A DNA stretch of 64,000 nt, taken from assembly GCA_900321965.1 (NCBI GenBank), contig ONYA01000007.1, positions 46,533 through 110,532 on the forward strand, written 5' to 3'. The position numbers and the translations under genes were made by a program. The notes below the pieces were generated by a model. The model was given only the letters and a program-made list of their open reading frames with translations. It had not been told where the DNA came from and searched no databases. This stretch comes from an uncultured Prevotellaceae bacterium. GTDB lineage: Bacteria; Bacteroidota; Bacteroidia; Bacteroidales; Bacteroidaceae. Shown one piece after another: positions 18,623 to 25,843 of this stretch (its first letter is position 1; every line of letters begins with the position of its first letter).

Positions 18623-19591
18623 ATGATGAAGAAGATATTGCAGATACGCGAGAACAAGCCTGGCGGCACCGACAACTATTGTCGGGGACTGGAACGCCTG
18701 CTCTGCCAGGACGACGATTGTAGGGTGCTGCCTGTGACGAACATCCCTCAACAACCGTCGCGCCTGTTTCATTATACTTATCGTGACAGCGACCTCGAAC
18801 CGTATGTTGCAGAGGCTGACATCGTACACGTCAACGGTTATACCGCACAAGGGACAATAGACGCCATGCAGATGGCACATCGTATGGGGAAGAAGGTGGT
18901 CTATACCGCCCACTTCCATCCATTCTGCTATCTGGGACACCCTTTGGCCGGACGGCTATTTTTCTATTTACGGATGAAACCGGCCATTCAGCGCTTTGCC
19001 GACGTCGTGACAACCATCAATAACGAAGACACGCGATTCTTCCGATCCATCCACCCACGGGTGGTGCAGATTCCACACTGGAACAACGTTGTGGAAGAGG
19101 CATCACGTCAGGAGGAGCGCATCCCGAAGATGATACTCTTCGTTGGCCGCCTCGACGACCATGTCAAAGGTTTCCATCAACTGGCAGCACTGCCTGAACA
19201 TCTTTACGACATCCACTGCGTAGGTAGTGGCGAGCAGCCTTTTAGCAGAGCCGACATCACACGCCACTCAAACATCTCAAACGAAGAGTTGCTACGACTG
19301 TATCGGCAGGCGTCACTACTTGTTGTCCCATCGAAGTACGAAGCATTCTCGTTTGTCGCCCTCGAAGCAATGGTGCAAGGCACACCTGTACTGATGTCCG
19401 ACAGGGTGCGCATTGCCGACTATATGGAGGGCATCGACGGCCATTCCATCTACCACTACGGTGACTCAAAAGAGTTTGTTGACAAGGTGGCACAGACTAT
19501 CGGCATAACGGTCGACATCGATGCTGTCAGGAGACGCTTCGACCCGCAGAGCATCATCTCCCAATATAAGCAACTCTACCTGTCGCTTTAA
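18623..19591 (+). CDS. Family 4-type (GT-B) glycosyltransferase
   Basis: 322 residues starting MMKKILQIRENKPGGTDNYC, with the glycine-rich 'GGTD' loop of GT-B enzymes. The C-terminal donor domain shows ILFVGRLDDHVKGFHQLA, then SKYEAFSFVALEAMVQGTPVL, the conserved E-x7-E region of GT4. It uses an NDP-sugar donor for repeat-unit assembly; the sugar is unknown. It starts 7 nt after the preceding stop, in the same operon. It is slightly shorter than typical (~360). Confidence 0.82.
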   Translation: MMKKILQIRENKPGGTDNYCRGLERLLCQDDDCRVLPVTNIPQQPSRLFHYTYRDSDLEPYVAEADIVHVNGYTAQGTIDAMQMAHRMGKKVVYTAHFHPFCYLGHPLAGRLFFYLRMKPAIQRFADVVTTINNEDTRFFRSIHPRVVQIPHWNNVVEEASRQEERIPKMILFVGRLDDHVKGFHQLAALPEHLYDIHCVGSGEQPFSRADITRHSNISNEELLRLYRQASLLVVPSKYEAFSFVALEAMVQGTPVLMSDRVRIADYMEGIDGHSIYHYGDSKEFVDKVAQTIGITVDIDAVRRRFDPQSIISQYKQLYLSL

Positions 19592-19653
19592 GGCTTTCTG
19601 CCGCCGAAATAGAAATATTCCGTCAAAACAGGCTGTTTATAAAAAAAAAGTTG

Positions 19654-19661
19654 TACCTTTG
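19654..19661 (+). promoter_or_regulatory. Internal -7 element in the exopolysaccharide operon
   Basis: TACCTTTG lies in a 109-nt gap between two glycosyltransferase genes, 40 nt before the next start. The -33 region has only a TTT-rich stretch. It probably gives extra transcription of the last genes. Confidence 0.5.
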
Positions 19662-19700
19662 CCGACGCAAAAAAAGGCAACAGCCTCCTGACAGCCATCT

Positions 19701-20516
19701 ATGACGAATTTTTCGGTCCTTATGTCCGTCTATAACAAGGAGAATCCTGACTTTCTCCGACAGAGTCTTGACAGCATCTTTAACCAGACGCTGCCACCTT
19801 CTGAGGTTGTACTGGTGCAGGACGGTCCGCTGACAGAGCAACAACTGGAGGTAATAGCTCGTTTTCAGGCGGCCCATAATGAACTAAAGACAGTCCCACT
19901 GGCAGAGTGTCACGGACTTGGCGATGCGCTGAACGAAGGACTGCGCCACTGCTCGTTTGACCTCGTTGCCCGTATGGATACCGATGATATTTCAAAGCCC
20001 GAACGTTTCAAGACGCAGATAGAATGGATGGAACAACACCCAGAAACGGACGTCTGTGGTTGCTGGATAGATGAGTTTACGGGCGATGTGTCGCATGTCA
20101 TTTCCTCACGCCGACCGCCACGCGACCACAAAGACATTGTCAACTTCGCCCGTCAGCGAAACCCGCTGAACCACCCTACCGTCGTCTTCCGCCGTCAGGC
20201 CGTCGAAGCAGCAGGCGGTTACCAGCACTTCTATCTGTTTGAGGATTACTACCTGTGGATACGCATGATTATGGCCGGTAGTCGTTTTCATAACATCCAG
20301 CAGTCGCTGCTCTACTTCCGTATGTCTGATGATATGTTCCTGCGGCGAGGAGGCTTCAAGTACACGCGTTCGGAGATCAAACTGCAACACCAGCTTCACC
20401 AGATAGGCTTCATCGACTGGAGCACTATGGCTCGGAATATAGCATACCGCGCTGTCGTACGCAATATGCCCAACAAGCTACGCCGTTTGGTGTACATCAG
20501 CCTCCTAAGACGATAA
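19701..20516 (+). CDS. Family 2 glycosyltransferase (amylovoran/EPS type)
   Basis: 271 residues. FSVLMSVYNKENPDFLRQSLDSI is the GT2 start. VLVQDGP and ARMDTDDISKPERFKTQ supply the donor and metal (DTDD) sites, and NHPTVVFRR and YEDYYLW-like motifs (LFEDYYLWIRM) follow as in amylovoran-type transferases. It is likely cytoplasmic and adds a sugar to the repeat unit. It has its own promoter signal and precedes the priming transferase. Confidence 0.87.
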   Translation: MTNFSVLMSVYNKENPDFLRQSLDSIFNQTLPPSEVVLVQDGPLTEQQLEVIARFQAAHNELKTVPLAECHGLGDALNEGLRHCSFDLVARMDTDDISKPERFKTQIEWMEQHPETDVCGCWIDEFTGDVSHVISSRRPPRDHKDIVNFARQRNPLNHPTVVFRRQAVEAAGGYQHFYLFEDYYLWIRMIMAGSRFHNIQQSLLYFRMSDDMFLRRGGFKYTRSEIKLQHQLHQIGFIDWSTMARNIAYRAVVRNMPNKLRRLVYISLLRR

Positions 20517-20529
20517 AGTCACACATTCG

Positions 20530-20561
20530 TTTGGTGGAATAAACATTTTTTCGTACCTTTG
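20530..20561 (+). promoter_or_regulatory. Promoter of the priming sugar transferase
   Basis: TTTG (20530-20533), 20 nt, TACCTTTG (20554-20561): a complete Bacteroidota promoter. The transcript would have a leader of about 110 nt. Confidence 0.8.
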
Positions 20562-20578
20562 CACCCGTTTTTGCTGTT

Positions 20579-20609
20579 GACTGATTTTTTTTCCAAAAAA
20601 TTGCAGTCA
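20579..20609 (+). promoter_or_regulatory. Leader hairpin before the sugar transferase
   Basis: TGACTG (20579-20584) and CAGTCA (20604-20609) pair, and the A-run opposite the T-run extends the stem. It lies in the ~110-nt leader and could be an attenuator. Capsule operons in this phylum are often controlled by antitermination, but no UpxY/NusG-like gene is present in the window. Confidence 0.35.
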
Positions 20610-20680
20610 TCCGCAATAAATAGCGATATGCTTCGTTAATATAGTAACAGATCAATAAGCAAACAGGAAAAAACACATAT

Positions 20681-21310
20681 ATGACGGTTCACAGCAGTGG
20701 ATATATCATTGACGGAATGAACGGATTTGAGCGCAACGTAAAACGTGTGTTCGATTTGTTTGTTGCGCTGTGTTGTCTCATTATCTTCTCCCCCCTGTTC
20801 CTGTTCTGTTACATAGCTATCAAGCGCGAGAAGAACGGACCCGTCATTTTCCGCCAAGAGCGCATCGGGCGTTTCGGCAGGCCTTTTTACATCTATAAAT
20901 TCCGTAGTATGAAGGTCGACGCCGAGAAGCAGGGGCCTGCTCTCTGCGACAAGGATGATGACGACCGTCTGACAAAGATTGGCCGGTTCTTGCGTGCCCA
21001 CCATCTTGACGAACTGCCGCAGTTCTGGAATGTCTTCAAGGGCGAGATGTCGTTCGTCGGCCCGCGTCCTGAGCGTCAGTTCTTCATCGACCAGATTATG
21101 GAGCACGATATGCGCTACCAATACCTCTTCCAGATCCGTCCTGGCATTACATCGATGGCCACACTTTACAACGGCTATACCGACACCATGGAGAAGATGT
21201 TGCGCCGCTTGGATATGGATCTTGAGTACTTAGAGCACCGTTCATGGGCGCTCGACTTCAAGATTCTCGGACTGACATTTGCCAAGATTGCCTTCGGTAA
21301 GGTTTTCTAA
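20681..21310 (+). CDS. Priming undecaprenyl-phosphate sugar phosphotransferase
   Basis: 209 residues, the short form of the bacterial sugar transferase family. It has one N-terminal membrane segment (RVFDLFVALCCLIIFSPLFLF), then the conserved FRQERIGRFGRPFYIYKFRSM and LDELPQFWNVFKGEMSFVGPRPE blocks that carry the catalytic Asp-Glu pair. It transfers a sugar-1-phosphate to undecaprenyl phosphate, beginning repeat-unit synthesis. The ATG at 20717 (MNGFERNVKRVFD) is an alternative start. It is the last gene of this cluster, followed by a hairpin. Confidence 0.92.
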   Translation: MTVHSSGYIIDGMNGFERNVKRVFDLFVALCCLIIFSPLFLFCYIAIKREKNGPVIFRQERIGRFGRPFYIYKFRSMKVDAEKQGPALCDKDDDDRLTKIGRFLRAHHLDELPQFWNVFKGEMSFVGPRPERQFFIDQIMEHDMRYQYLFQIRPGITSMATLYNGYTDTMEKMLRRLDMDLEYLEHRSWALDFKILGLTFAKIAFGKVF

Positions 21311-21322
21311 CTGATAGTATAG

Positions 21323-21353
21323 GGATTTTCCCCTTATGGTTTAGGGAAAATCC
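21323..21353 (+). terminator. Probable terminator after the exopolysaccharide cluster
   Basis: GGATTTTCCC (21323-21332) and GGGAAAATCC (21344-21353) are a perfect 10-bp inverted repeat. It lies 12 nt after the stop, but the following T-run is short (TTT). The -33 box of the next promoter starts right after it. Confidence 0.6.
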
Positions 21354-21385
21354 TTTGCACAGGTCGCGTTTTTGTTGTTACTTTG
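21354..21385 (+). promoter_or_regulatory. Promoter of the Gly/Arg/Ser-rich protein gene
   Basis: TTTG (21354-21357), 20 nt, TTACTTTG (21378-21385): one mismatch to the -7 consensus. Confidence 0.65.
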
Positions 21386-21434
21386 CAGCGTGAACAAGTA
21401 ACAAACATGTCAAACCGATAAAAACTCTACAGTT

Positions 21435-22379
21435 ATGAAGAAGATGATGATAGCCCTGACAATGATGCTGCTGACGGCAGCTACGGGCAAAGCAATGAGC
21501 TACGAGCAGGCCCGCAACGAGGCCCTGTTCCTGACAGACAAGATGGCGTACGAGCTGAATCTTACGGACGCACAGTACGAAGCCGCCTACGAGATTAACC
21601 TCGACTACTTGATGGGCGTGACCAGCGTCGACGACGTCTACGGCACTTACTGGGAGCGCCGCAACCTCGACCTGAGCTATATCCTCTACCAGTGGCAGTG
21701 GGATGCCTTCTTGGCAGCCTCCTACTTCTACCGCCCGCTCTACTGGGACGCCGGCTACTGGCACTTCGGCATCTACGCCCGCTACCCGCGCCGCGACTAC
21801 TTCTACTTCGGTCGTCCGCACTTCTACGCCACCTATCGCGGTGCTCACGCCTGGCATCGTCACGGTGCTAACGGCTACTACCACGGCCACAGCAGCCACT
21901 TCCGCCCCGCCCTACCACAGGGACGCAGCCACTTCGGAATGCGCAACGGCTACGATCGCGGCGACTACCGCGGCTCACGTGCCGGCAGTTCTACCCGCGC
22001 TACAGGACAGCGTGGCGGTCATTACCAGGGTGGCGGACACTATCAGGGGGGTCGTGACAATAGCGGCTACAACAATCGCGGCGGATACAGCAATCGCGGT
22101 GGAAACAGTGGCAGCTACAATCGCAGCGAGAACCGCGGTGGCTACGAGCGCTCTAACAGCGGACACTTCAGCCGCGACAACAGCGGCAGCTACAACCGTG
22201 GCGGCAGCACTGGAAGCAGCAATTACAACCGTGGCGGCAGCAGCCACAGCAGCGCCGGTAGCCACAGTGGCAGCGGAAGCTTCACCCGTGGTGGTGGCAG
22301 CGGCAGTAGCCACAGCAGCGGCGGTAACGCAGGAGGCGGCAGCCGCGGAGGCGGTCACTTCGGCAAAGGCCACCGTTAA
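21435..22379 (+). CDS. Secreted Gly/Arg/Ser/Asn-rich repeat protein, function unknown
   Basis: 314 residues. A signal peptide (MKKMMIALTMMLLTAATGKA) is followed by a short folded-looking region (~20-130, rich in Tyr/Trp: YEQARNEALFLTDKMAYELNLT, then YWERRNLDLSYILYQWQWDAF). The long C-terminal half is disordered, of RGG, GGHYQGG and NRGG motifs. Related small proteins with this N-terminal region and a low-complexity tail are common in Prevotella. The composition suggests a matrix or surface role, but no function is assigned. The reading frame shadow of 290 codons in another frame here is caused by the same repeats. Confidence 0.75.
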   Translation: MKKMMIALTMMLLTAATGKAMSYEQARNEALFLTDKMAYELNLTDAQYEAAYEINLDYLMGVTSVDDVYGTYWERRNLDLSYILYQWQWDAFLAASYFYRPLYWDAGYWHFGIYARYPRRDYFYFGRPHFYATYRGAHAWHRHGANGYYHGHSSHFRPALPQGRSHFGMRNGYDRGDYRGSRAGSSTRATGQRGGHYQGGGHYQGGRDNSGYNNRGGYSNRGGNSGSYNRSENRGGYERSNSGHFSRDNSGSYNRGGSTGSSNYNRGGSSHSSAGSHSGSGSFTRGGGSGSSHSSGGNAGGGSRGGGHFGKGHR

Positions 22380-22389
22380 ACAAAAGAAA

Positions 22390-22899
22390 CTAAAGAATCA
22401 AGGTGCGGACCTCGCAATTGGTCATACGCTCCACCTCACGCATCTGCTTGCCGTAATGGACAGCCTGTATCGCCTTGTTAACGATACCGTGTCCTACGGC
22501 AAGCACTGTTTTTCCCTCATAGTGCGTCTTGATAAAGTCCAGGAACTGTCGTGCCCGCTCCAACAGCGCGTCTAACGTCTCAATGTCGTCAGACCACGGA
22601 GCCCCCTTCAAGTCAGGAATATAACGGCCTGTGAAACTGCCCCAGTCACGCTCGCGCAGCAGCGGCGTCTGCACCACCGGCAAGCGGTGAGGCTCTGCCA
22701 ACACCTCAGCCGTCTGTACCGACCGATACAAGTCGCTTGCCACCACGACGTCAATCTCCATACGAGCCATCTTGTCACGCAGGTCGCGCGCCTGCTGCAG
22801 CCCCACCTCATTGAGCCGTCCTTGCGTCTGTCCCTGCATGATCTGAGCCGCATTATCCACCGTCTCTCCGTGACGCACCAATAACAACGTTGTTTTCAT
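22390..22899 (-). CDS. Histidine phosphatase family (phosphoglycerate-mutase-like) protein
   Basis: 169 residues. The catalytic RHG motif is at LLVRHGETVDN, and the second histidine is in AVGHGIVNKA, near the C-terminus; SDLYRSVQTAE carries the phosphate-pocket arginine. The family includes cobalamin-pathway alpha-ribazole phosphatases and broad-specificity phosphatases, and the substrate is not evident. The -7 box ends only 5 nt before the ATG, so the mRNA would have almost no leader. Confidence 0.88.
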   Translation of the reverse strand: MKTTLLLVRHGETVDNAAQIMQGQTQGRLNEVGLQQARDLRDKMARMEIDVVVASDLYRSVQTAEVLAEPHRLPVVQTPLLRERDWGSFTGRYIPDLKGAPWSDDIETLDALLERARQFLDFIKTHYEGKTVLAVGHGIVNKAIQAVHYGKQMREVERMTNCEVRTLIL

Positions 22900-22904
22900 G
22901 TCGG

Positions 22905-22935
22905 CAAAATTACGAAAAGTCGGGCTAAAAACAAA
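22905..22935 (-). promoter_or_regulatory. Promoter of the histidine phosphatase gene
   Basis: On the reverse strand TTTG (22932-22935) is followed after 19 nt by TAATTTTG (22905-22912). The start codon begins 6 nt past the -7 box, so transcription should start at or next to the ATG. Confidence 0.7.
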
Positions 22936-22996
22936 GAAACCGCCACACTTTTTCTTAATTTATGTTGCGAATTATCATATCCTCGATATTTTTGAT

Positions 22997-23004
22997 TATA
23001 TTTG
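22997..23004 (+). promoter_or_regulatory. -7 element for the TSCPD gene
   Basis: TATATTTG matches TAnnTTTG, 45 nt before the ATG at 23050. No well-placed -33 box is visible. Confidence 0.5.
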
Positions 23005-23049
23005 CACAGTGAAAAGGAAATGTAACTGATTACGCAAAAATAACGACTT

Positions 23050-23322
23050 ATGAAGACAAAGCATGTACAGTACGAGACTCGCGGCACGTGTTCAAAGATG
23101 ATTGACGTGACGGCCGACGAGAACAACATTATCCAGCAGGTGTTTTTCTTGGGTGGTTGCAATGGCAATCTACAGGGTGTGAGCCAGTTAGTGCGCGGGC
23201 AGCATATCGACGACGTGATACGCAAGCTCGACGGCATCCGCTGCGGCACCAAGGGGACATCATGTCCCGATCAGCTCTGTCGCGCTCTTGAGGAGTTGAG
23301 GAGTCAGGAGGTAAAGGAGTGA
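23050..23322 (+). CDS. TSCPD domain protein (TIGR03905 family)
   Basis: 90 residues. It has the small TSCPD domain with conserved cysteines: GTCSKMIDV, FLGGCNGNLQGVSQLVRG, and the signature GTSCPDQL. Such domains are found alone or at the C-terminus of B12-dependent ribonucleotide reductases, where they probably bind metal or nucleotide; the stand-alone role is unknown. The last residues (RSQEVKE) are encoded by AGGAGT-type repeats that continue past the stop codon into the spacer. Confidence 0.85.
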   Translation: MKTKHVQYETRGTCSKMIDVTADENNIIQQVFFLGGCNGNLQGVSQLVRGQHIDDVIRKLDGIRCGTKGTSCPDQLCRALEELRSQEVKE

Positions 23323-23363
23323 GGAGTAAGGAATAAGGAGTAAGTAGAAAGGAGATTAGACAA

Positions 23364-24008
23364 ATGAAAAAGATATTACAGAGTTCCGTTTTCCGCGCGC
23401 TGTGCGCTATTGTCATCGGCATTCTGCTGATTAAATTCCCCGATAACACGGTGACAGGCATCACGGTGGCCATCGGTGTACTCTTCCTCGCCTCGGGTGT
23501 CATCTCGTGCGTCACCTATTTCTGGTCGAAGCGCCACGTCAGCGAGTATAAAATCTACGACACCGAGGGACACCTCGTGGCCGGCGAACAGCCGACATTC
23601 CCCATTGTGGGTATCGGCAGCGCCATCCTTGGACTCATCCTCGTCTTCACGCCGACGGCTTTCGTCTCGGCTCTGATGTACATCATCGGCATTATCCTCA
23701 TACTCGGAGCCATCAACCAGTATATGAGCCTCATCAGCGGACGCCGCTACGGACGCATCAGCTTCTGGTACTTGGTCATGCCGACGCTCATCCTCCTCAC
23801 AGGCCTCTATGTCATGCTCAAGCCCATGGAGCCGCTTAACATGGCCATGCTCATCCTCGGCTGGTGTACATTGGTCTACGGTTTAGTCGAGCTGGTCCAC
23901 GCACTGAAGTTCTACCGCGACAAGCGCGCCTGGATTAAAGCCCAGGAACAGCCCCAACAGCTCGACACGTTCGAGGAGATTACTGAGGCGGAAGATGAGG
24001 AAGCTTAG
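23364..24008 (+). CDS. DUF308 (HdeD-like) integral membrane protein
   Basis: 214 residues with about six membrane helices in two similar halves (ALCAIVIGILLIKFPD ... AILGLILVFTP ... LILLTGLYVMLKP), the DUF308/HdeD pattern. The function of this family is unclear (acid-stress association in E. coli). The C-terminal tail is charged and cytoplasmic. Its stop overlaps the stop of uridine kinase on the other strand by 4 nt (24005-24008), the same arrangement as at 5956. Confidence 0.8.
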   Translation: MKKILQSSVFRALCAIVIGILLIKFPDNTVTGITVAIGVLFLASGVISCVTYFWSKRHVSEYKIYDTEGHLVAGEQPTFPIVGIGSAILGLILVFTPTAFVSALMYIIGIILILGAINQYMSLISGRRYGRISFWYLVMPTLILLTGLYVMLKPMEPLNMAMLILGWCTLVYGLVELVHALKFYRDKRAWIKAQEQPQQLDTFEEITEAEDEEA

Positions 24009-24619
24009 ACGCCGGTAACTATTCCCTGAATATAAGTCTTAAGGATATGGATTCCGGTCCTATTGTCTCCACCCCAGGGGATGATGAGGTCTGCAAACTT
24101 CTTCGTGGGTTCTATAAACTGCTCGTGCATCGGCTTGAGCACCTTCTCATAGCGGTCAAGAACCATGTCTACCGTTCGACCTCGTTCCACGACGTCGCGG
24201 CGGATGTTGCGGATGAGACGCACGTCGTCGTCGGTATCGACAAAGATTTTCAGGTCCATCATGTCGCGCAACCGCTTGTAGTGCAGTGCCATGATGCCTT
24301 CAATGATGATGACGGGCTTAGGCTCTACGTGGATGGTCTCCTTCTGGCGGTTGCTTTCAATATAAGAATAGGTGGGCTGTTCTACGGCCTTCCCCTCCTT
24401 GAGCATCTTGATATGCTCCGCGAGCAGTTTCCAGTCGAAGGCGTCAGGATGGTCGAAGTTGATGGCCTTCCGCTCCTCGGGCGTCAATCCCGTGGTGTCG
24501 TTGTAGTACGAGTCGAGGGGAATCACTGCCGCACAATGGGGCGGCAGTGCCTTAGCAATTCTCTTGACGACGGTGGTCTTACCAGAACCTGTTCCGCCAG
24601 CTATTCCGATAATGGTCAT
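24005..24619 (-). CDS. udk: Uridine kinase
   Basis: 204 residues. The P-loop GGTGSGKTT lies at residues 8-16; IPLDSYYND, NFDHPDAFDW and IEGIMAL follow as in uridine kinases. It phosphorylates uridine and cytidine with ATP or GTP for pyrimidine salvage. It stands directly downstream (28 nt) of a secreted nuclease gene on the same strand. Co-transcription with that nuclease would link extracellular nucleic acid breakdown to salvage; this is inference. Confidence 0.92.
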   Translation of the reverse strand: MTIIGIAGGTGSGKTTVVKRIAKALPPHCAAVIPLDSYYNDTTGLTPEERKAINFDHPDAFDWKLLAEHIKMLKEGKAVEQPTYSYIESNRQKETIHVEPKPVIIIEGIMALHYKRLRDMMDLKIFVDTDDDVRLIRNIRRDVVERGRTVDMVLDRYEKVLKPMHEQFIEPTKKFADLIIPWGGDNRTGIHILKTYIQGIVTGV

Positions 24620-24647
24620 TTCAATTGACGATTTGACAATTTACAAT

Positions 24648-25703
24648 TTACTTTTTTTGTTCCTTGATAAGGTACACCACGGTGGGCAGGTGGTCGCTAT
24701 AGCCATTAAGCCACGCGCCGCCGGCATGGGTGCGCAGGGTGTTGCCCTTATACTTGCCTTCCTTCTGGAACAGATAGTCGCGGCGGAAGATTTGGTAGTT
24801 CCAAAGCTTCAGCGACTCGTAATTCTTCTTACCGTCGCGGTCGAGCAAGGCGTTTGACACGATAATCTGGTCGAAAAGGTTCCACTTGCCATCATACTGC
24901 AGTGTACCCGTGCCTGAAGCGAGGATGTCCCACCAAGGGTTCCACAGTCCGCCCGGCTCGTTGGGTACGTCCTTCATCTTACGCTTGGCTCCCAGAGCTT
25001 CAGCCATCGATTTGTCCTGCGGGTCGTCGTTCATATCGCCCATGACGAGGATCTTCACATTCGGATCGTCCTGCACCAACGAGTCGACCACAAGGCGTAT
25101 CTGGCGGCCTCCCTCCTCACGATAGAAAGAAGTGGCACCACGCGACGGCAGGTGGTTGACGATAATGGTGACGTGCTCGCCAGCCAGCGTACCGCTGACG
25201 GTGAGGAAGCCACGGGTGGCACGCATCGAGTCCTCCGGCAATATATATATATAAGGTACGAGCTTGACGTCACGCACTTGGAACAGCTTCGGGTTATAGA
25301 CCAGGCCGCAGTCGACGCCACGATGGTCGGGGCCTTCAAGAAGAACGTACTTGAAGTTACGGGCTTTCAGCGGTTCCTGATTGCACAAATCCTCCAAACA
25401 CTTTGCATTCTCAACCTCAGACACGCCGATGGCGGCACAACCAATGCCCGGCAGTTTGTCGGTACCCATCTCACTCAGCACACGGGCCATATTCTTCAGC
25501 TTATTGGAATACTTCAGTCCCGTCCAACGGTTGGCACCGTCAGGCAGATACTCATAATCATTCTTGCCTGCATCGTGGCAGGTATCAAACAGGTTTTCCA
25601 GGTTATAGAATCCCACGCCATACACCGAGAATTTCTTCTGTGCCTGGCTTGCGCCCGCCGTCAACAACAACGTCAGCGCCATAAAAAACATGATTTTCTT
25701 CAT
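24648..25703 (-). CDS. Secreted endonuclease/exonuclease/phosphatase-fold nuclease
   Basis: 351 residues. The signal peptide ends ASQAQ. The EEP fold is shown by FYNLENLFDT at the start, IGVSEVEN (the metal-binding Glu), VNHLPSR, VMGDMNDDP and SDHLPTV (catalytic Asp/Asn and His). Members include DNase I-like nucleases. Here the export signal and neighbouring nucleic-acid genes point to extracellular DNA or RNA degradation. It is transcribed divergently from the TonB-dependent receptor gene. Confidence 0.87.
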   Translation of the reverse strand: MKKIMFFMALTLLLTAGASQAQKKFSVYGVGFYNLENLFDTCHDAGKNDYEYLPDGANRWTGLKYSNKLKNMARVLSEMGTDKLPGIGCAAIGVSEVENAKCLEDLCNQEPLKARNFKYVLLEGPDHRGVDCGLVYNPKLFQVRDVKLVPYIYILPEDSMRATRGFLTVSGTLAGEHVTIIVNHLPSRGATSFYREEGGRQIRLVVDSLVQDDPNVKILVMGDMNDDPQDKSMAEALGAKRKMKDVPNEPGGLWNPWWDILASGTGTLQYDGKWNLFDQIIVSNALLDRDGKKNYESLKLWNYQIFRRDYLFQKEGKYKGNTLRTHAGGAWLNGYSDHLPTVVYLIKEQKK

Positions 25704-25724
25704 AAGCGGTCAGTAATAATGATG

Positions 25725-25732
25725 CAAAGATA
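25725..25732 (-). promoter_or_regulatory. -7 element for nuclease/udk
   Basis: The reverse strand reads TATCTTTG, 21 nt before the nuclease start codon. The -33 region is A/T-rich without a clear TTTG. Confidence 0.5.
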
Positions 25733-25773
25733 CATTTTTTTTTTGAAAGAATTGCAGTTTCCTTAAAAAAAGT

Positions 25774-25804
25774 TTTGTCGATTCATTATTTTTTCTTAAC
25801 TTTG
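25774..25804 (+). promoter_or_regulatory. Promoter of the TonB-dependent receptor operon
   Basis: TTTG (25774-25777), 19 nt, TAACTTTG (25797-25804). It is divergent from the nuclease promoter, so one spacer serves both directions. Confidence 0.75.
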
Positions 25805-25843
25805 CGTGCAAACAACGATTACTAACCTCAAAATAAACATTCT

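Noticed and set aside
21703-22575. 290-codon frame of Ala/Thr repeats on the + strand and its 132-codon - strand partner
   Set aside because: Shadows of the Gly/Arg/Ser-rich gene; composition follows its codon repeats and there is no signal peptide or start context.
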